NCBI GenBank assembly: GCA_031289285.1
Contig: JAITPT010000271.1
Span: 1-11,489 of the forward strand
Length of the DNA stretch: 11,489 nt
From: Puniceicoccales bacterium
GTDB lineage: Bacteria > Verrucomicrobiota > Verrucomicrobiia > Opitutales > UBA953
Direction: 5' to 3'
Of the stretch, positions 5,783 to 11,489 are shown in pieces. Within the stretch, counting starts at the first letter, position 1, and each line of letters starts with the position of its first letter. The position numbers and the translations under genes were made by a program. The notes under the pieces were generated by a model that was given only the letters and a program-made list of their open reading frames with translations, was not told the DNA's origin and searched no databases.

Positions 5783-7492
5783 CTACGTGAGACGCTTTTT
5801 GCCCTCGGCCAGAGCCTCGCCGTCGGCGAAGCGCAGGCGCAGCGCGGTGCCGCTACGCACCGCATCCGCTGAACGCAACACGGCACCGTCCGCGCTGAGC
5901 ACGAGCGCGAAACCGCGCCGCAACGTGGCGTCCACACCGGAGGCGCGCAGACGCTGGTCGAGCGCCAGCAACTTATCCGCCGTCCGTTCGCAACTCCGCC
6001 GCGCCGCCCGCGACAGCCTGTCCGCAAGCGCGGCCAACCACTGCGCACCCAGAGCCGCCCGCGCCGCCGGAGACCGCGCCGCCAAGCGCGCCGACACCTC
6101 CGCCAGCCGCCGTCGCGCCACGCCAGCCGCCAGCCGTGGTGCCGCTTGCAAGCGGTTCCGCAAATCGTCCAGCCGCAGCCACGCGCTCTCGACAAGACGC
6201 GCAGGCGAACGCAACTCCAACGCCGACGCCGCCAGACGGAAACGCCGCCCCAGTGTTTCCAGCCGACTCGTCGCCAGCCACCCCAACGCATCGCCCGCCC
6301 GTGCCAGATTTCGCACCCCCTCGATGAAGCCAGAGGAAATCAATTCCGCCGCTGCGCTGGGCGTCTCTGCCCGCAAGTCCGCCGCAAAGTCGCACAGCGT
6401 GAAGTCAATCTCGTGCCCGACCGCCGAGACGACCGGCACACCCGCCGCCCGCACCGCCCGCACGACGACCTCCTCGTTGAACGGCCAGAGGTCTTCCAAA
6501 CTTCCGCCGCCGCGCGTCACCACGAGCAAGTCAAAAATCCCCAGCCCGCCCGCGACCCGCAAAGCCGCTGCCACCTCGCCCGCCGCTTCTGTGCCCTGCA
6601 CCCGCGCCGGAAAAACCACCACGCGCCCGCGCCACTCGCGCCGCCGCAAAATCCGCAGGAAGTCTTGCAACGCCGCGCCCGTCGGCGAGGTCACGACGCC
6701 GATTGTCCGCGCCACTGGCGGCAACGGGCGTTTCAGCTCTTTTGCAAACAAGCCCTCCGCCGCCAGCTTCTGTTTCAACTCCTCGAACGCCAGCCGCAGC
6801 CGCCCCGCGCCGTCCTCCTCGATTTGGCGCACGACAAGCTGGTAACTTCCCCGCGCCTCATAGACGCCCACCGCGCCCGACGCCACCACCTGTATCCCGT
6901 CGCGCAACGCGCAGCGCGTCCGCAGCGCATCGCCGCGAAACAGCACCGCCGCAAGCTGGCTCGTGTTGTCTTTGAGTGTGAAATAAACATGCCCGCTCGA
7001 CTGCCGCCGCAGGTTGGAAATCTCGCCCCGCACACTCGCAAAAGGCAGGCCAACTTCGATGAGCGTTTTGAGCCGCCGCGTGAACTCGCCCACGCTCCAC
7101 ACCGCCGCGCCTTTCCCAGCCGCGCCGCCAACCGCCGCCGTCGTCGCCGCGCTTTTCCCGACCACGCTGCCAACCGCCGGCGTCGCCGCGCCCCCCGCCA
7201 GACTCCCGCCGCGTTCCCGCCACCCGCCCGCGCTCGCACCCACCACTCCGCCACGCCGCACCGCCGTCGCCGTCGCCGCCATCGTCGTCGCCGTCGCCGT
7301 TGCCGCCACCGCTGTCGCCACTGCCGCTGCCACCGCCGCCGCCGTCGGTCTCGTCGTTGTGTTTTTCTGCGGGGCCGCTGTGGCGGGCGTTTTGTTTTCT
7401 TCGTCGGGGAACAAATCGAGCTGGAGGTTTTGGTTTTTCACGCCGCGAAAAATGCCTGCTGCCCCGCCGCCTTCCAAGCCCGCAAAACGCAT
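5783..7492 (-). CDS. xseA: Exodeoxyribonuclease VII large subunit with long low-complexity N-terminal extension
   Basis: Catalytic large subunit of exonuclease VII, which with XseB degrades single-stranded DNA from both ends in the cytoplasm. From ATG 7492 the product is 569 residues, against about 400-460 for typical XseA. The extra part is residues 1-130. Core features: VWSVGEFTRRLKTLIE at 131; the OB-fold strand GHVYFTLKD (167-175); the catalytic domain with ARTIGVVTSPTGAALQDF (261-278), VVTRGGGSLEDLWPFNEE (324-341) and SAVGHEIDFTLCDFAADLRAETPSAAAEL (356-384); a helical region; and the C-terminal GVDATLRRGFALV. The start is uncertain: ATG 7492, GTG 7588 and GTG 7441 are all in frame. GTG 7441 would begin VKNQNLQLDLFPDEE, close to the LDLF N-terminus of many XseA proteins. 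xseB is not adjacent. Residues 50-78 are an Ala/Thr/Val run from a GCN repeat. Confidence 0.93.
   Translation of the reverse strand: MRFAGLEGGGAAGIFRGVKNQNLQLDLFPDEENKTPATAAPQKNTTTRPTAAAVAAAVATAVAATATATTMAATATAVRRGGVVGASAGGWRERGGSLAGGAATPAVGSVVGKSAATTAAVGGAAGKGAAVWSVGEFTRRLKTLIEVGLPFASVRGEISNLRRQSSGHVYFTLKDNTSQLAAVLFRGDALRTRCALRDGIQVVASGAVGVYEARGSYQLVVRQIEEDGAGRLRLAFEELKQKLAAEGLFAKELKRPLPPVARTIGVVTSPTGAALQDFLRILRRREWRGRVVVFPARVQGTEAAGEVAAALRVAGGLGIFDLLVVTRGGGSLEDLWPFNEEVVVRAVRAAGVPVVSAVGHEIDFTLCDFAADLRAETPSAAAELISSGFIEGVRNLARAGDALGWLATSRLETLGRRFRLAASALELRSPARLVESAWLRLDDLRNRLQAAPRLAAGVARRRLAEVSARLAARSPAARAALGAQWLAALADRLSRAARRSCERTADKLLALDQRLRASGVDATLRRGFALVLSADGAVLRSADAVRSGTALRLRFADGEALAEGKKRLT
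7263..7347. repeat. Imperfect (GCC/GTC/ACC)n trinucleotide tract inside the xseA N-terminal region
   Basis: Roughly 28 successive triplets of GCC, GTC, ACC, ATC, ACT and GCT type on the plus strand. On the minus strand they translate into the Ala/Thr/Val-rich stretch of XseA (residues 50-78). Length changes by whole triplets would keep the frame. A similar tract forms the N-terminus of NuoC. Confidence 0.85.
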
Positions 7493-7622
7493 CCGCCTTC
7501 GCCCGCCACGCCCGCCGCCGCGCCGCAGTGAAAAACCCTGTTGACCGCTCCGCGCCACCGCGCAATTTTCGCCCCTCACTCTCAACACCCATCCAGTTCA
7601 ACCCGTCTAACTCACCGACATC
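7493..7622. promoter_or_regulatory. Divergent intergenic region between xseA and the fucose-isomerase-like gene
   Basis: 130 bp that must hold start signals for both genes if ATG 7492 is the xseA start. On the plus strand TTGACC (7541-7546) resembles a -35 box, followed after 17 bases by AATTTT (7564-7569), a weak -10. No operator palindrome or Shine-Dalgarno is clear. The promoter call is weak. Confidence 0.25.
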
Positions 7623-9290
7623 ATGTCAACCAAAACCAACGTTTCCAACGCTCCCGCGCCCAAGCCATCCGCCAAGGGCAAAACCGTCTATCTCGTCGCC
7701 AGCGGCGACCTACGCCAATCTGCCAACGAAACCTGTTGGCCAGCTCAGGCGGCGATGGAGAAACAGCTTGTCAAAGCACTCGCCTCGCAAGGCGTCAAAC
7801 TCGTGCGGGCGCACCCTTACCGCCCCTCGCTCAAACACGGCTTCATCGCCTCCCAAAAAGAAGGCATGGAGGTCTTCGCCAACATCAAGGCCGACGCGCC
7901 CGTCATCGTCGCCGAGTCCGTCTGGCAATATTCGCACCACGTCTTGCCCGGCCTCATCACGCACAAAGGGCCGATACTCACGGTGGCCAATTGGTCGGGG
8001 CAGTGGCCGGGCCTCGTCGGTATGCTCAACCTCAACGGCGGTCTCACCAAGGCCGGCGTGAAGTATTCGACGCTGTGGAGCGAAAACTTCGACGACGAAT
8101 ATTTCCTCGGCAAACTCGCCGAATGGCTCGCTACCGGCTCCACCAAACACAAGACCGCCCACGTGAAACCTTTTGCCAAAGCCGCCGTGCCCCCCAAAGC
8201 CACCGCGCTCGCCAAAAAACTCGCCGTCGAGTTGCAGACAAAAAAAGTCATCATGGGCGTCTTCGACGAAGGCTGCATGGGCATGTATAACGCCATCATC
8301 CCCGACGAGCTGCTCTTTCCGCTGGGCGTTTTCAAAGAGCGCCTCTCCCAATCTGCCCTCTACTACGCCGCCACCCAAGTCCCCGACGCCGAGGCAAAGG
8401 CCGTCTTCGACTGGTATAAAAAGAAAGGCTTCAACTTCCATTTTGGAAAAGACGAGGAGACCGAGTTGACCGAAAACCAAGTCATCCAGCAGTGCAAAAT
8501 GTATGTCGCTGCCTGCCGCATCGCCGACGAGTTTGGCTGCGAGGCAATCGGCATCCAATACCAGCAAGGCCTCAAAGACCTCATCCCCGCCAGCGACCTC
8601 GTCGAGGGCACCCTCAACAGCACCGAACGCCCACCCGTCAAAAACGCCGCTGGGAAACTCATCCGCCCGGGTTCGCCAATCGTCCACTTCAACGAGGTTG
8701 ACGAGTGCGCCGGCATTGACGGCATCCTCACGCAGCGCGTCCACCGCGCCCTCGCGCAACCCGTCGAAAACACACTCCACGATTTGCGCTGGGGCGATTG
8801 GGACGCCAGCGGCTCCACCGCCGATTACGTCTGGGTGTATCTCATCTCTGGTGCCGTCCCCGCCGAACACAACATCGGCGGCTGGAAAGGGAGTGACGGC
8901 TTTCGTCAAGACAAAATGTATTTCCGCCTTGGCGGCTCCACGCTGCGCGGCATCTCCAAACCCGGGGAAATCGTCTGGAGCCGGTTCTTCGTCGAAAACG
9001 GAAAACTCAAATTGGACATTGGCCGCGCCAAGGTCGTCAAGCTCCCCGACGAGGAAACGCAGCGCCGCTGGGACTCCACCTCCAAGGTCTGGCCCATCAT
9101 GCACGCAGTAACTTACGGTGTGAGCCGCGACCAGATGATGGCCCGCCACAAATCCAACCACATCCAAGTCGCCTACGCCAACAGTGCCAAAGACGCCGAC
9201 CTCGCCGCCTACGCCAAAGCCGCCCTCGCCGCCGAGCTGGGCGTCGAAGTCAGTTTCTGCGGCACCAAAGCCGACGGAAAACCGTTCTGA
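7623..9290 (+). CDS. L-fucose/L-arabinose isomerase family protein
   Basis: 555 residues, close to the size of bacterial L-fucose isomerase (about 590). Family members interconvert aldose and ketose sugars with a divalent metal in the cytoplasm. Pointers: N-terminal Rossmann-like start GKTVYLVASGDLR (19-31); ANWSGQWPGLVGMLNLNGGL (122-141), typical of the family's substrate-binding half; VFDEGCMGMYNAIIPDELL (213-231); AIGIQYQQGLKDLIPASDLVEGTLN (308-332); and HFNEVDECAGIDG (355-367), with acidic residues that could bind the metal. A C-terminal KSNHIQVAY (510-518) may hold the active-site histidine. The exact substrate is not given by sequence; it could act on L-fucose, D-arabinose or another sugar. 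ATG 7623 has no Shine-Dalgarno. No fucose kinase, aldolase or transporter is adjacent, so the gene stands alone between xseA and a tRNA. Confidence 0.7.
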   Translation: MSTKTNVSNAPAPKPSAKGKTVYLVASGDLRQSANETCWPAQAAMEKQLVKALASQGVKLVRAHPYRPSLKHGFIASQKEGMEVFANIKADAPVIVAESVWQYSHHVLPGLITHKGPILTVANWSGQWPGLVGMLNLNGGLTKAGVKYSTLWSENFDDEYFLGKLAEWLATGSTKHKTAHVKPFAKAAVPPKATALAKKLAVELQTKKVIMGVFDEGCMGMYNAIIPDELLFPLGVFKERLSQSALYYAATQVPDAEAKAVFDWYKKKGFNFHFGKDEETELTENQVIQQCKMYVAACRIADEFGCEAIGIQYQQGLKDLIPASDLVEGTLNSTERPPVKNAAGKLIRPGSPIVHFNEVDECAGIDGILTQRVHRALAQPVENTLHDLRWGDWDASGSTADYVWVYLISGAVPAEHNIGGWKGSDGFRQDKMYFRLGGSTLRGISKPGEIVWSRFFVENGKLKLDIGRAKVVKLPDEETQRRWDSTSKVWPIMHAVTYGVSRDQMMARHKSNHIQVAYANSAKDADLAAYAKAALAAELGVEVSFCGTKADGKPF

Positions 9291-9358
9291 TTTTTTGAAA
9301 AAAGAGCTTGCGGCGTCTGCGCGGATTTGCATGGTGCCCTCCCTCTTCCCCAATTTAT

Positions 9359-9436
9359 CGGGCTGTAGCGCAGTCTGGCTAGCGCGCTTCGTTCGGGACG
9401 AAGAGGCCGGAGGTTCGAATCCTCTCAGCCCGACCA
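9359..9436 (+). tRNA. tRNA-Pro (CGG), CCA encoded
   Basis: Acceptor CGGGCTG pairs with CAGCCCG, then discriminator A and encoded CCA (9434-9436). The D arm is GCGC...GCGC. The anticodon arm is CTTCG-TTCGGGA-CGAAG with anticodon CGG (proline codon CCG). The T arm is GGAGG-TTCGAAT-CCTCT. It lies 68 bp after the fucose-isomerase-like gene and is followed by its own terminator. Confidence 0.97.
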
Positions 9437-9440
9437 ACTA

Positions 9441-9471
9441 AAAGACCCGCCTTCAACGGCGGGTCTTTTTT
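9441..9471 (+). terminator. Intrinsic terminator of tRNA-Pro
   Basis: Perfect 11-bp stem AAAGACCCGCC / GGCGGGTCTTT with loop TTCAAC, running into a T tract ending at 9471. It starts 4 bp after the CCA. It should block read-through from the tRNA into nuoB, so nuoB probably has its own promoter in 9472-9548; none is obvious there. The A-rich 5' side also gives the opposite strand a weaker terminator. Confidence 0.93.
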
Positions 9472-9548
9472 CTCGCCCGACGCCACGCCGCCCGCCGCGA
9501 AAAGCAGACTCGTCAACGCCCAACGTTTTCCACAACTTTTCCCGCCCA

Positions 9549-10067
9549 ATGAGCAGCAACGCGCCCGACTACGGCTACAACTCTAAGGCAGAAGGCAACG
9601 TCATCGTCTCACGCGCCGACGCCGTCATCAACTGGGTTCGCAGCCACTCAATCTGGCCGATGCCGATGGGCATCTCTTGCTGCGCAGTCGAGCTGACGGA
9701 CGCAGGCGGCGCACGCTTCGACATCGCACGCTTCGGGATGGAAGTCATGCGCTTCTCGCCGCGCCAAGCGGACTGCATGATTGTCGCGGGCACCATCACC
9801 TACAAAATGGCAGAGTTCGTGCGCCGCCTTTACGACCAAATGGCCGAGCCAAAATGGGTCGTCGCGATGGGCGCCTGCGCCTCCTCCGGCGGCATGTTTC
9901 GCACCTACTCCGTCTTGCAGGGCATAGACAAAATCTTGCCCGTTGACATCTACATCTCCGGTTGCCCGCCAAAACCCGAAGCACTGCTCGACGGCATGGT
10001 GCGCCTGCAAGAAAAAATCCGCAACGAGACCTCCCTCAAAAATCTCTTCGCCCTCAAAAACCAATAA
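9549..10067 (+). CDS. nuoB: NADH-quinone oxidoreductase subunit B (complex I, cluster N2)
   Basis: 172 residues, normal for NuoB. It carries the last iron-sulfur cluster, N2, which hands electrons to quinone in the membrane-facing part of complex I. The four cluster cysteines are visible: adjacent Cys44-Cys45 in GISCCAVEL, Cys110 in VAMGACASSGGMF and Cys139 in YISGCPPKPEALLDG. Other hallmarks are ARFGMEVMRFSPRQADCMIVAGT (60-82) and YDQMAEPKWV. ATG 9549 has no Shine-Dalgarno. The gene normally preceding it, nuoA, is absent: tRNA-Pro and its terminator lie upstream. nuoC follows after 10 bp, so the two are surely co-transcribed. Confidence 0.97.
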   Translation: MSSNAPDYGYNSKAEGNVIVSRADAVINWVRSHSIWPMPMGISCCAVELTDAGGARFDIARFGMEVMRFSPRQADCMIVAGTITYKMAEFVRRLYDQMAEPKWVVAMGACASSGGMFRTYSVLQGIDKILPVDIYISGCPPKPEALLDGMVRLQEKIRNETSLKNLFALKNQ

Positions 10068-10077
10068 CCACGCCGCC

Positions 10078-10731
10078 ATGCCAACCACCGCCACGCCAAC
10101 CGCCGCTACCACCGCCGCTACCGAGTCCGCCACTGTCGCCGATACTGCCGCCGCCGCCGCTGCCGCTACCGTCGCCGCCGCTACCGAGTCCGCCGCCGCC
10201 GCCGAGTCTGCCACTGTCGCCGATACTGCCGCCGCCGAGTCCGCGCTCCGAGCCGACCTCCTCGGACGCTTCCCTTTTCTGACCGCCCGCAAAACCGCCA
10301 GCGACCTCCCCGCCGTCAACGTCCCGCCGGAAAATCTCGCCGCCTTCGCCGCTGCCCTGCGTGACACACTCGGCTTCAACAGGCTCGCTGACATCGCCGG
10401 GTGCGACTGGGGGGAAGACGCCGCCGCACGTTTCGGCACCGTCTATCATTTCCAGCGCGTGGACACCGCCGCCACCTCCGGCGGACATCGCGAGATGTTG
10501 CGTGTCGTCTGCGATGCTCGCGACAACGCCGCGCCCACGTTGCCCAGTCTCGCCGCGCTCTACCCCAACGCAAATTGGCTCGAGCGGGAGGTCTTCGACA
10601 TGTTCGGCATCCGCTTTGACGGCCACCCTGACCTGCGCCGCATCCTCATGTGGGATGCTTACCCGCACCACCCCTTGCGCAAAGATTTCCCTCTCGCCGG
10701 AGTCGCCACCGAGCTTCCCGAGTCAGCGTAA
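10078..10731 (+). CDS. nuoC: NADH-quinone oxidoreductase subunit C (30 kDa) with low-complexity N-terminus
   Basis: 217 residues; peripheral-arm subunit of complex I. The family signature is complete: LEREVFDMFGIRFDGHPDLRRIL (168-190), then HHPLRKDFPL (197-206). The folded domain starts near residue 56 (SALRADLLGRFPFL). Before it lies an Ala/Thr/Ser-rich stretch of about 55 residues, in which the peptide ESATVADTAAA occurs twice (residues 16 and 43); this is not part of the usual NuoC. ATG 10078 is 10 bp after the nuoB stop and is the first ATG after it in this frame. Start sites after the repeat are possible only at non-ATG codons. nuoD, which usually follows, is not in the next 750 bp; repeats and mobile elements are there instead. 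Confidence 0.96.
   Translation: MPTTATPTAATTAATESATVADTAAAAAAATVAAATESAAAAESATVADTAAAESALRADLLGRFPFLTARKTASDLPAVNVPPENLAAFAAALRDTLGFNRLADIAGCDWGEDAAARFGTVYHFQRVDTAATSGGHREMLRVVCDARDNAAPTLPSLAALYPNANWLEREVFDMFGIRFDGHPDLRRILMWDAYPHHPLRKDFPLAGVATELPESA
10099..10242 (+). repeat. GCC/ACC triplet expansion with internal direct repeat at the 5' end of nuoC
   Basis: Mostly GCC, GCT, ACC and GTC triplets. A block around GAGTCCGCCACTGTCGCC, continuing GATACTGCCGCCGCC, starts at 10123 and recurs, with one T-for-C change, near 10204. The two copies are in the same frame, about 81 bp apart. This looks like growth by slippage or duplication in units of three bases. Confidence 0.85.
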
Positions 10732-10741
10732 AAAACGGGCT

Positions 10742-10807
10742 TGAAACCACGGATGGGCACGGATGAACAGGAATGAGCACGGATGGGCACGGATGGGCAC
10801 GGATAAG
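10742..10807 (+). repeat. Period-10 dispersed repeat, CACGGATGRG family, copy B (six units)
   Basis: TTGAAAC leads into six 10-bp units starting at 10748, 10758, 10768, 10778, 10788 and 10798; the third is degenerate (CAGGAATGAG) and the last ends CACGGATAAG. The array begins 10 bp after the nuoC stop. It has the same leader and unit as the copies at 1664 and 11241. There are no unique spacers, so this is not a CRISPR array. Confidence 0.92.
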
Positions 10808-10813
10808 TGAGTG

Positions 10814-10843
10814 AACCGCGAAAGACGCGAAACACGCGAAAAA
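10814..10843 (+). repeat. Period-9 dispersed repeat, CGCGAAA family
   Basis: AAC followed by three 9-bp units CGCGAAAGA, CGCGAAACA and CGCGAAAAA (10817-10843). It lies head to tail after the CACGGAT array and directly before TTGAAACCACG, the interrupted start of the next array. Confidence 0.8.
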
Positions 10844-10855
10844 GTTGAAACCACG

Positions 10856-11236
10856 GGTTCCTCGCTGTTTTGAGTGGGAGCACTGCTGCCGAAGCCACGC
10901 ACTATAATCCTGCTGTGTGCGGAGCGAGAGTCTAACGAACATAAGCTATTTTGAAGTCAAACGAAAAAAATGGCTGCCTTTTTATTCAGGCGCAGCAAAT
11001 GGCCAAAATGTCTGCTGCGTTGTAAGTGCATGATTTTCAACGTGTTCGTGAAGCAATCCGGGATTCCTCCGAAAAGTTGTCAGAATAATTAACCAGACTA
11101 ATTCCTTTTGCCGAGAAGGAAGGGGGGGGGGGATTTTCACGGAACTAAAATCCCGTGTTCCAAAGAAGTTGTCTCTACTGGTTCTGGTGTTTCTCGATAC
11201 CACGTCCTCGCCTCCCACTCAAAGTAGCGAGGAACC
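10856..11236 (+). mobile_element. MITE-like element, copy 2 (381 bp), inserted in a period-10 array
   Basis: The left end reads GGTTCCTCGCT-GT-TTTGAGTGGG; the right end read inward from 11236 is GGTTCCTCGCT-AC-TTTGAGTGGG. Perfect 8-bp direct repeats AAACCACG flank it (10848-10855 and 11237-11244). Removing the element and one repeat restores TTGAAACCACGGATAAAC, exactly the start of a period-10 array as seen at 1664 and 10742. This proves insertion after the array existed. Blocks 10953-11036 and 11081-11112 match copy 1 in order and orientation. A GGGATTTT/AAAATCCC hairpin lies at 11130-11154, next to a run of G residues at about 11122-11132. No intact gene is present. A 78-codon minus-strand frame at 10982-11218 is probably chance or a relic. 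Confidence 0.92.
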
Positions 11237-11240
11237 AAAC

Positions 11241-11280
11241 CACGGATAAACACGGATGAGCACGGATGAACACGGATGAA
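11241..11280 (+). repeat. Period-10 dispersed repeat, CACGGATGAR family, copy C (four units)
   Basis: Four units CACGGATAAA, CACGGATGAG, CACGGATGAA, CACGGATGAA. The true 5' start of this array is the TTGAAACCACG at 10845-10855, displaced by insertion of mobile element copy 2; the first bases here belong to the duplicated target. Confidence 0.92.
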
Positions 11281-11319
11281 TTGTTTTGTTGAAGCGGGGC
11301 GGGAAAATTTGAAATTTGA

Positions 11320-11489
11320 GGTTCCTCGCTGTTTTGAGTGGGACGCGAGTATTGGCGATTGATGATATCCATTATCCTAAGAACGGCAGTTCAGCGGGAA
11401 GGGTTTGCGCAAGATTTTGAGGCGGATGCGGTTTGCGCTTTCCCGACGCGCACCTTGCGGTGCGTGGAGCGGAAAGCGCAAGCCGCAGA
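11320..11489 (-). mobile_element. One end of a third MITE-like element copy, running off the window
   Basis: From 11320 the sequence reads GGTTCCTCGCT-GT-TTTGAGTGGG then ACGCGAGTATTGGCGATTG. It matches the right end of copy 1, read inward, for about 48 bp with one mismatch, then diverges. The copy is therefore in the opposite orientation to copies 1 and 2. By analogy the duplicated target would be AAATTTGA (11312-11319), to be found again at the far end, outside the window. It could also be a solo end or a truncated copy. Confidence 0.7.
11427..11487. repeat. Long two-stage palindrome (hairpin)
   Basis: Outer arms TGCGGTTTGCGCTTTCC (11427-11443) and GGAAAGCGCAAGCCGCA (11471-11487) pair over 17 bp with one G-T pair. 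An inner stem CGCGCACC / GGTGCGTG (11447-11454, 11459-11466, one G-T) has loop TTGC. It ends 2 bp from the window edge. It could be a REP-like unit, internal to the third element copy or following it, or an attenuator-like structure for the next gene. No T tract is visible. Confidence 0.8.

Noticed and set aside
6146..7531. Plus-strand open frame of 461 codons, Arg/His-rich
   Set aside because: Shadow of xseA on the opposite strand; composition reflects GC-rich codons read in the wrong frame.
7710..9437. Long minus-strand open frame (575 codons) opposite the fucose-isomerase-like gene
   Set aside because: Antisense shadow of a high-GC coding gene. Its first residues (VGLRGFEPPASSSRTKRAS) are the reverse translation of tRNA-Pro, a well-known false start.
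10982..11218. A 78-codon minus-strand gene inside element copy 2
   Set aside because: The frame is not kept intact in copy 1, and the shared stretch contains a stop in one copy; at most a relic.
10742..11280. CRISPR array
   Set aside because: Units are 9-10 bp and directly contiguous with no unique spacers; no cas genes are present.

Overview
This is a GC-rich bacterial window with eight protein genes, two tRNAs, two intrinsic terminators and an unusual amount of non-coding repeat DNA. No marker fixes the taxon. The gene content (a DUF4838 carbohydrate-enzyme-like protein, a divergent fucose-isomerase-family enzyme, complex I genes), C-rich leaders without Shine-Dalgarno sites and abundant dispersed repeats make me think of Verrucomicrobiota, perhaps Opitutales. 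That is inference, not proof.

Layout, left to right. A DUF4838 protein cut by the left edge (3-1628, +) is followed by a lone OppB/DppB-type ABC permease (1795-2718, +), with a short period-10 repeat between them. The permease converges on sufE (2924-3403, -). The gap between these two is wholly repetitive: two inverted CACAAAGG-family repeats flank a (CCCAA)n tract that is G-rich on the minus strand. Upstream of sufE on the same strand lie a terminator (3500-3529) and tRNA-Tyr (3537-3623). Next comes a 451-bp ORF-less mobile element (3711-4161). A bifunctional-nuclease/DUF151 gene (4316-4786, +) and an EamA/DMT transporter (4811-5779, +) follow as a likely pair. They converge, 3 bp apart, on xseA (5783-7492, -). 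The fucose-isomerase-like gene (7623-9290, +) is divergent from xseA. tRNA-Pro with a terminator (9359-9471, +) precedes nuoB (9549-10067, +) and nuoC (10078-10731, +). The last 750 bp hold no gene: period-10 and period-9 arrays, a second mobile-element copy (10856-11236) inserted into one array, and one end of a third copy (from 11320) running off the right edge.

The main discovery is the element family. Copies 1 and 2 have matching inverted termini (GGTTCCTCGCT...TTTGAGTGG), and each is flanked by a perfect 8-bp direct repeat (CTTTTTTC; AAACCACG), so their boundaries are fixed to the base. They share two internal blocks in the same order but encode no transposase. They behave as non-autonomous, MITE-like elements. 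Other points of interest are (1) three short-period repeat families that share a similar start sequence, (2) in-frame trinucleotide expansions at the N-termini of XseA and NuoC, (3) a sufE stop codon supplied by a dispersed repeat, and (4) nuoBC without nuoA upstream or nuoD directly downstream. Apart from nuoBC and the bfn/eamA pair, the genes are unrelated housekeeping or transport functions and do not form one pathway.
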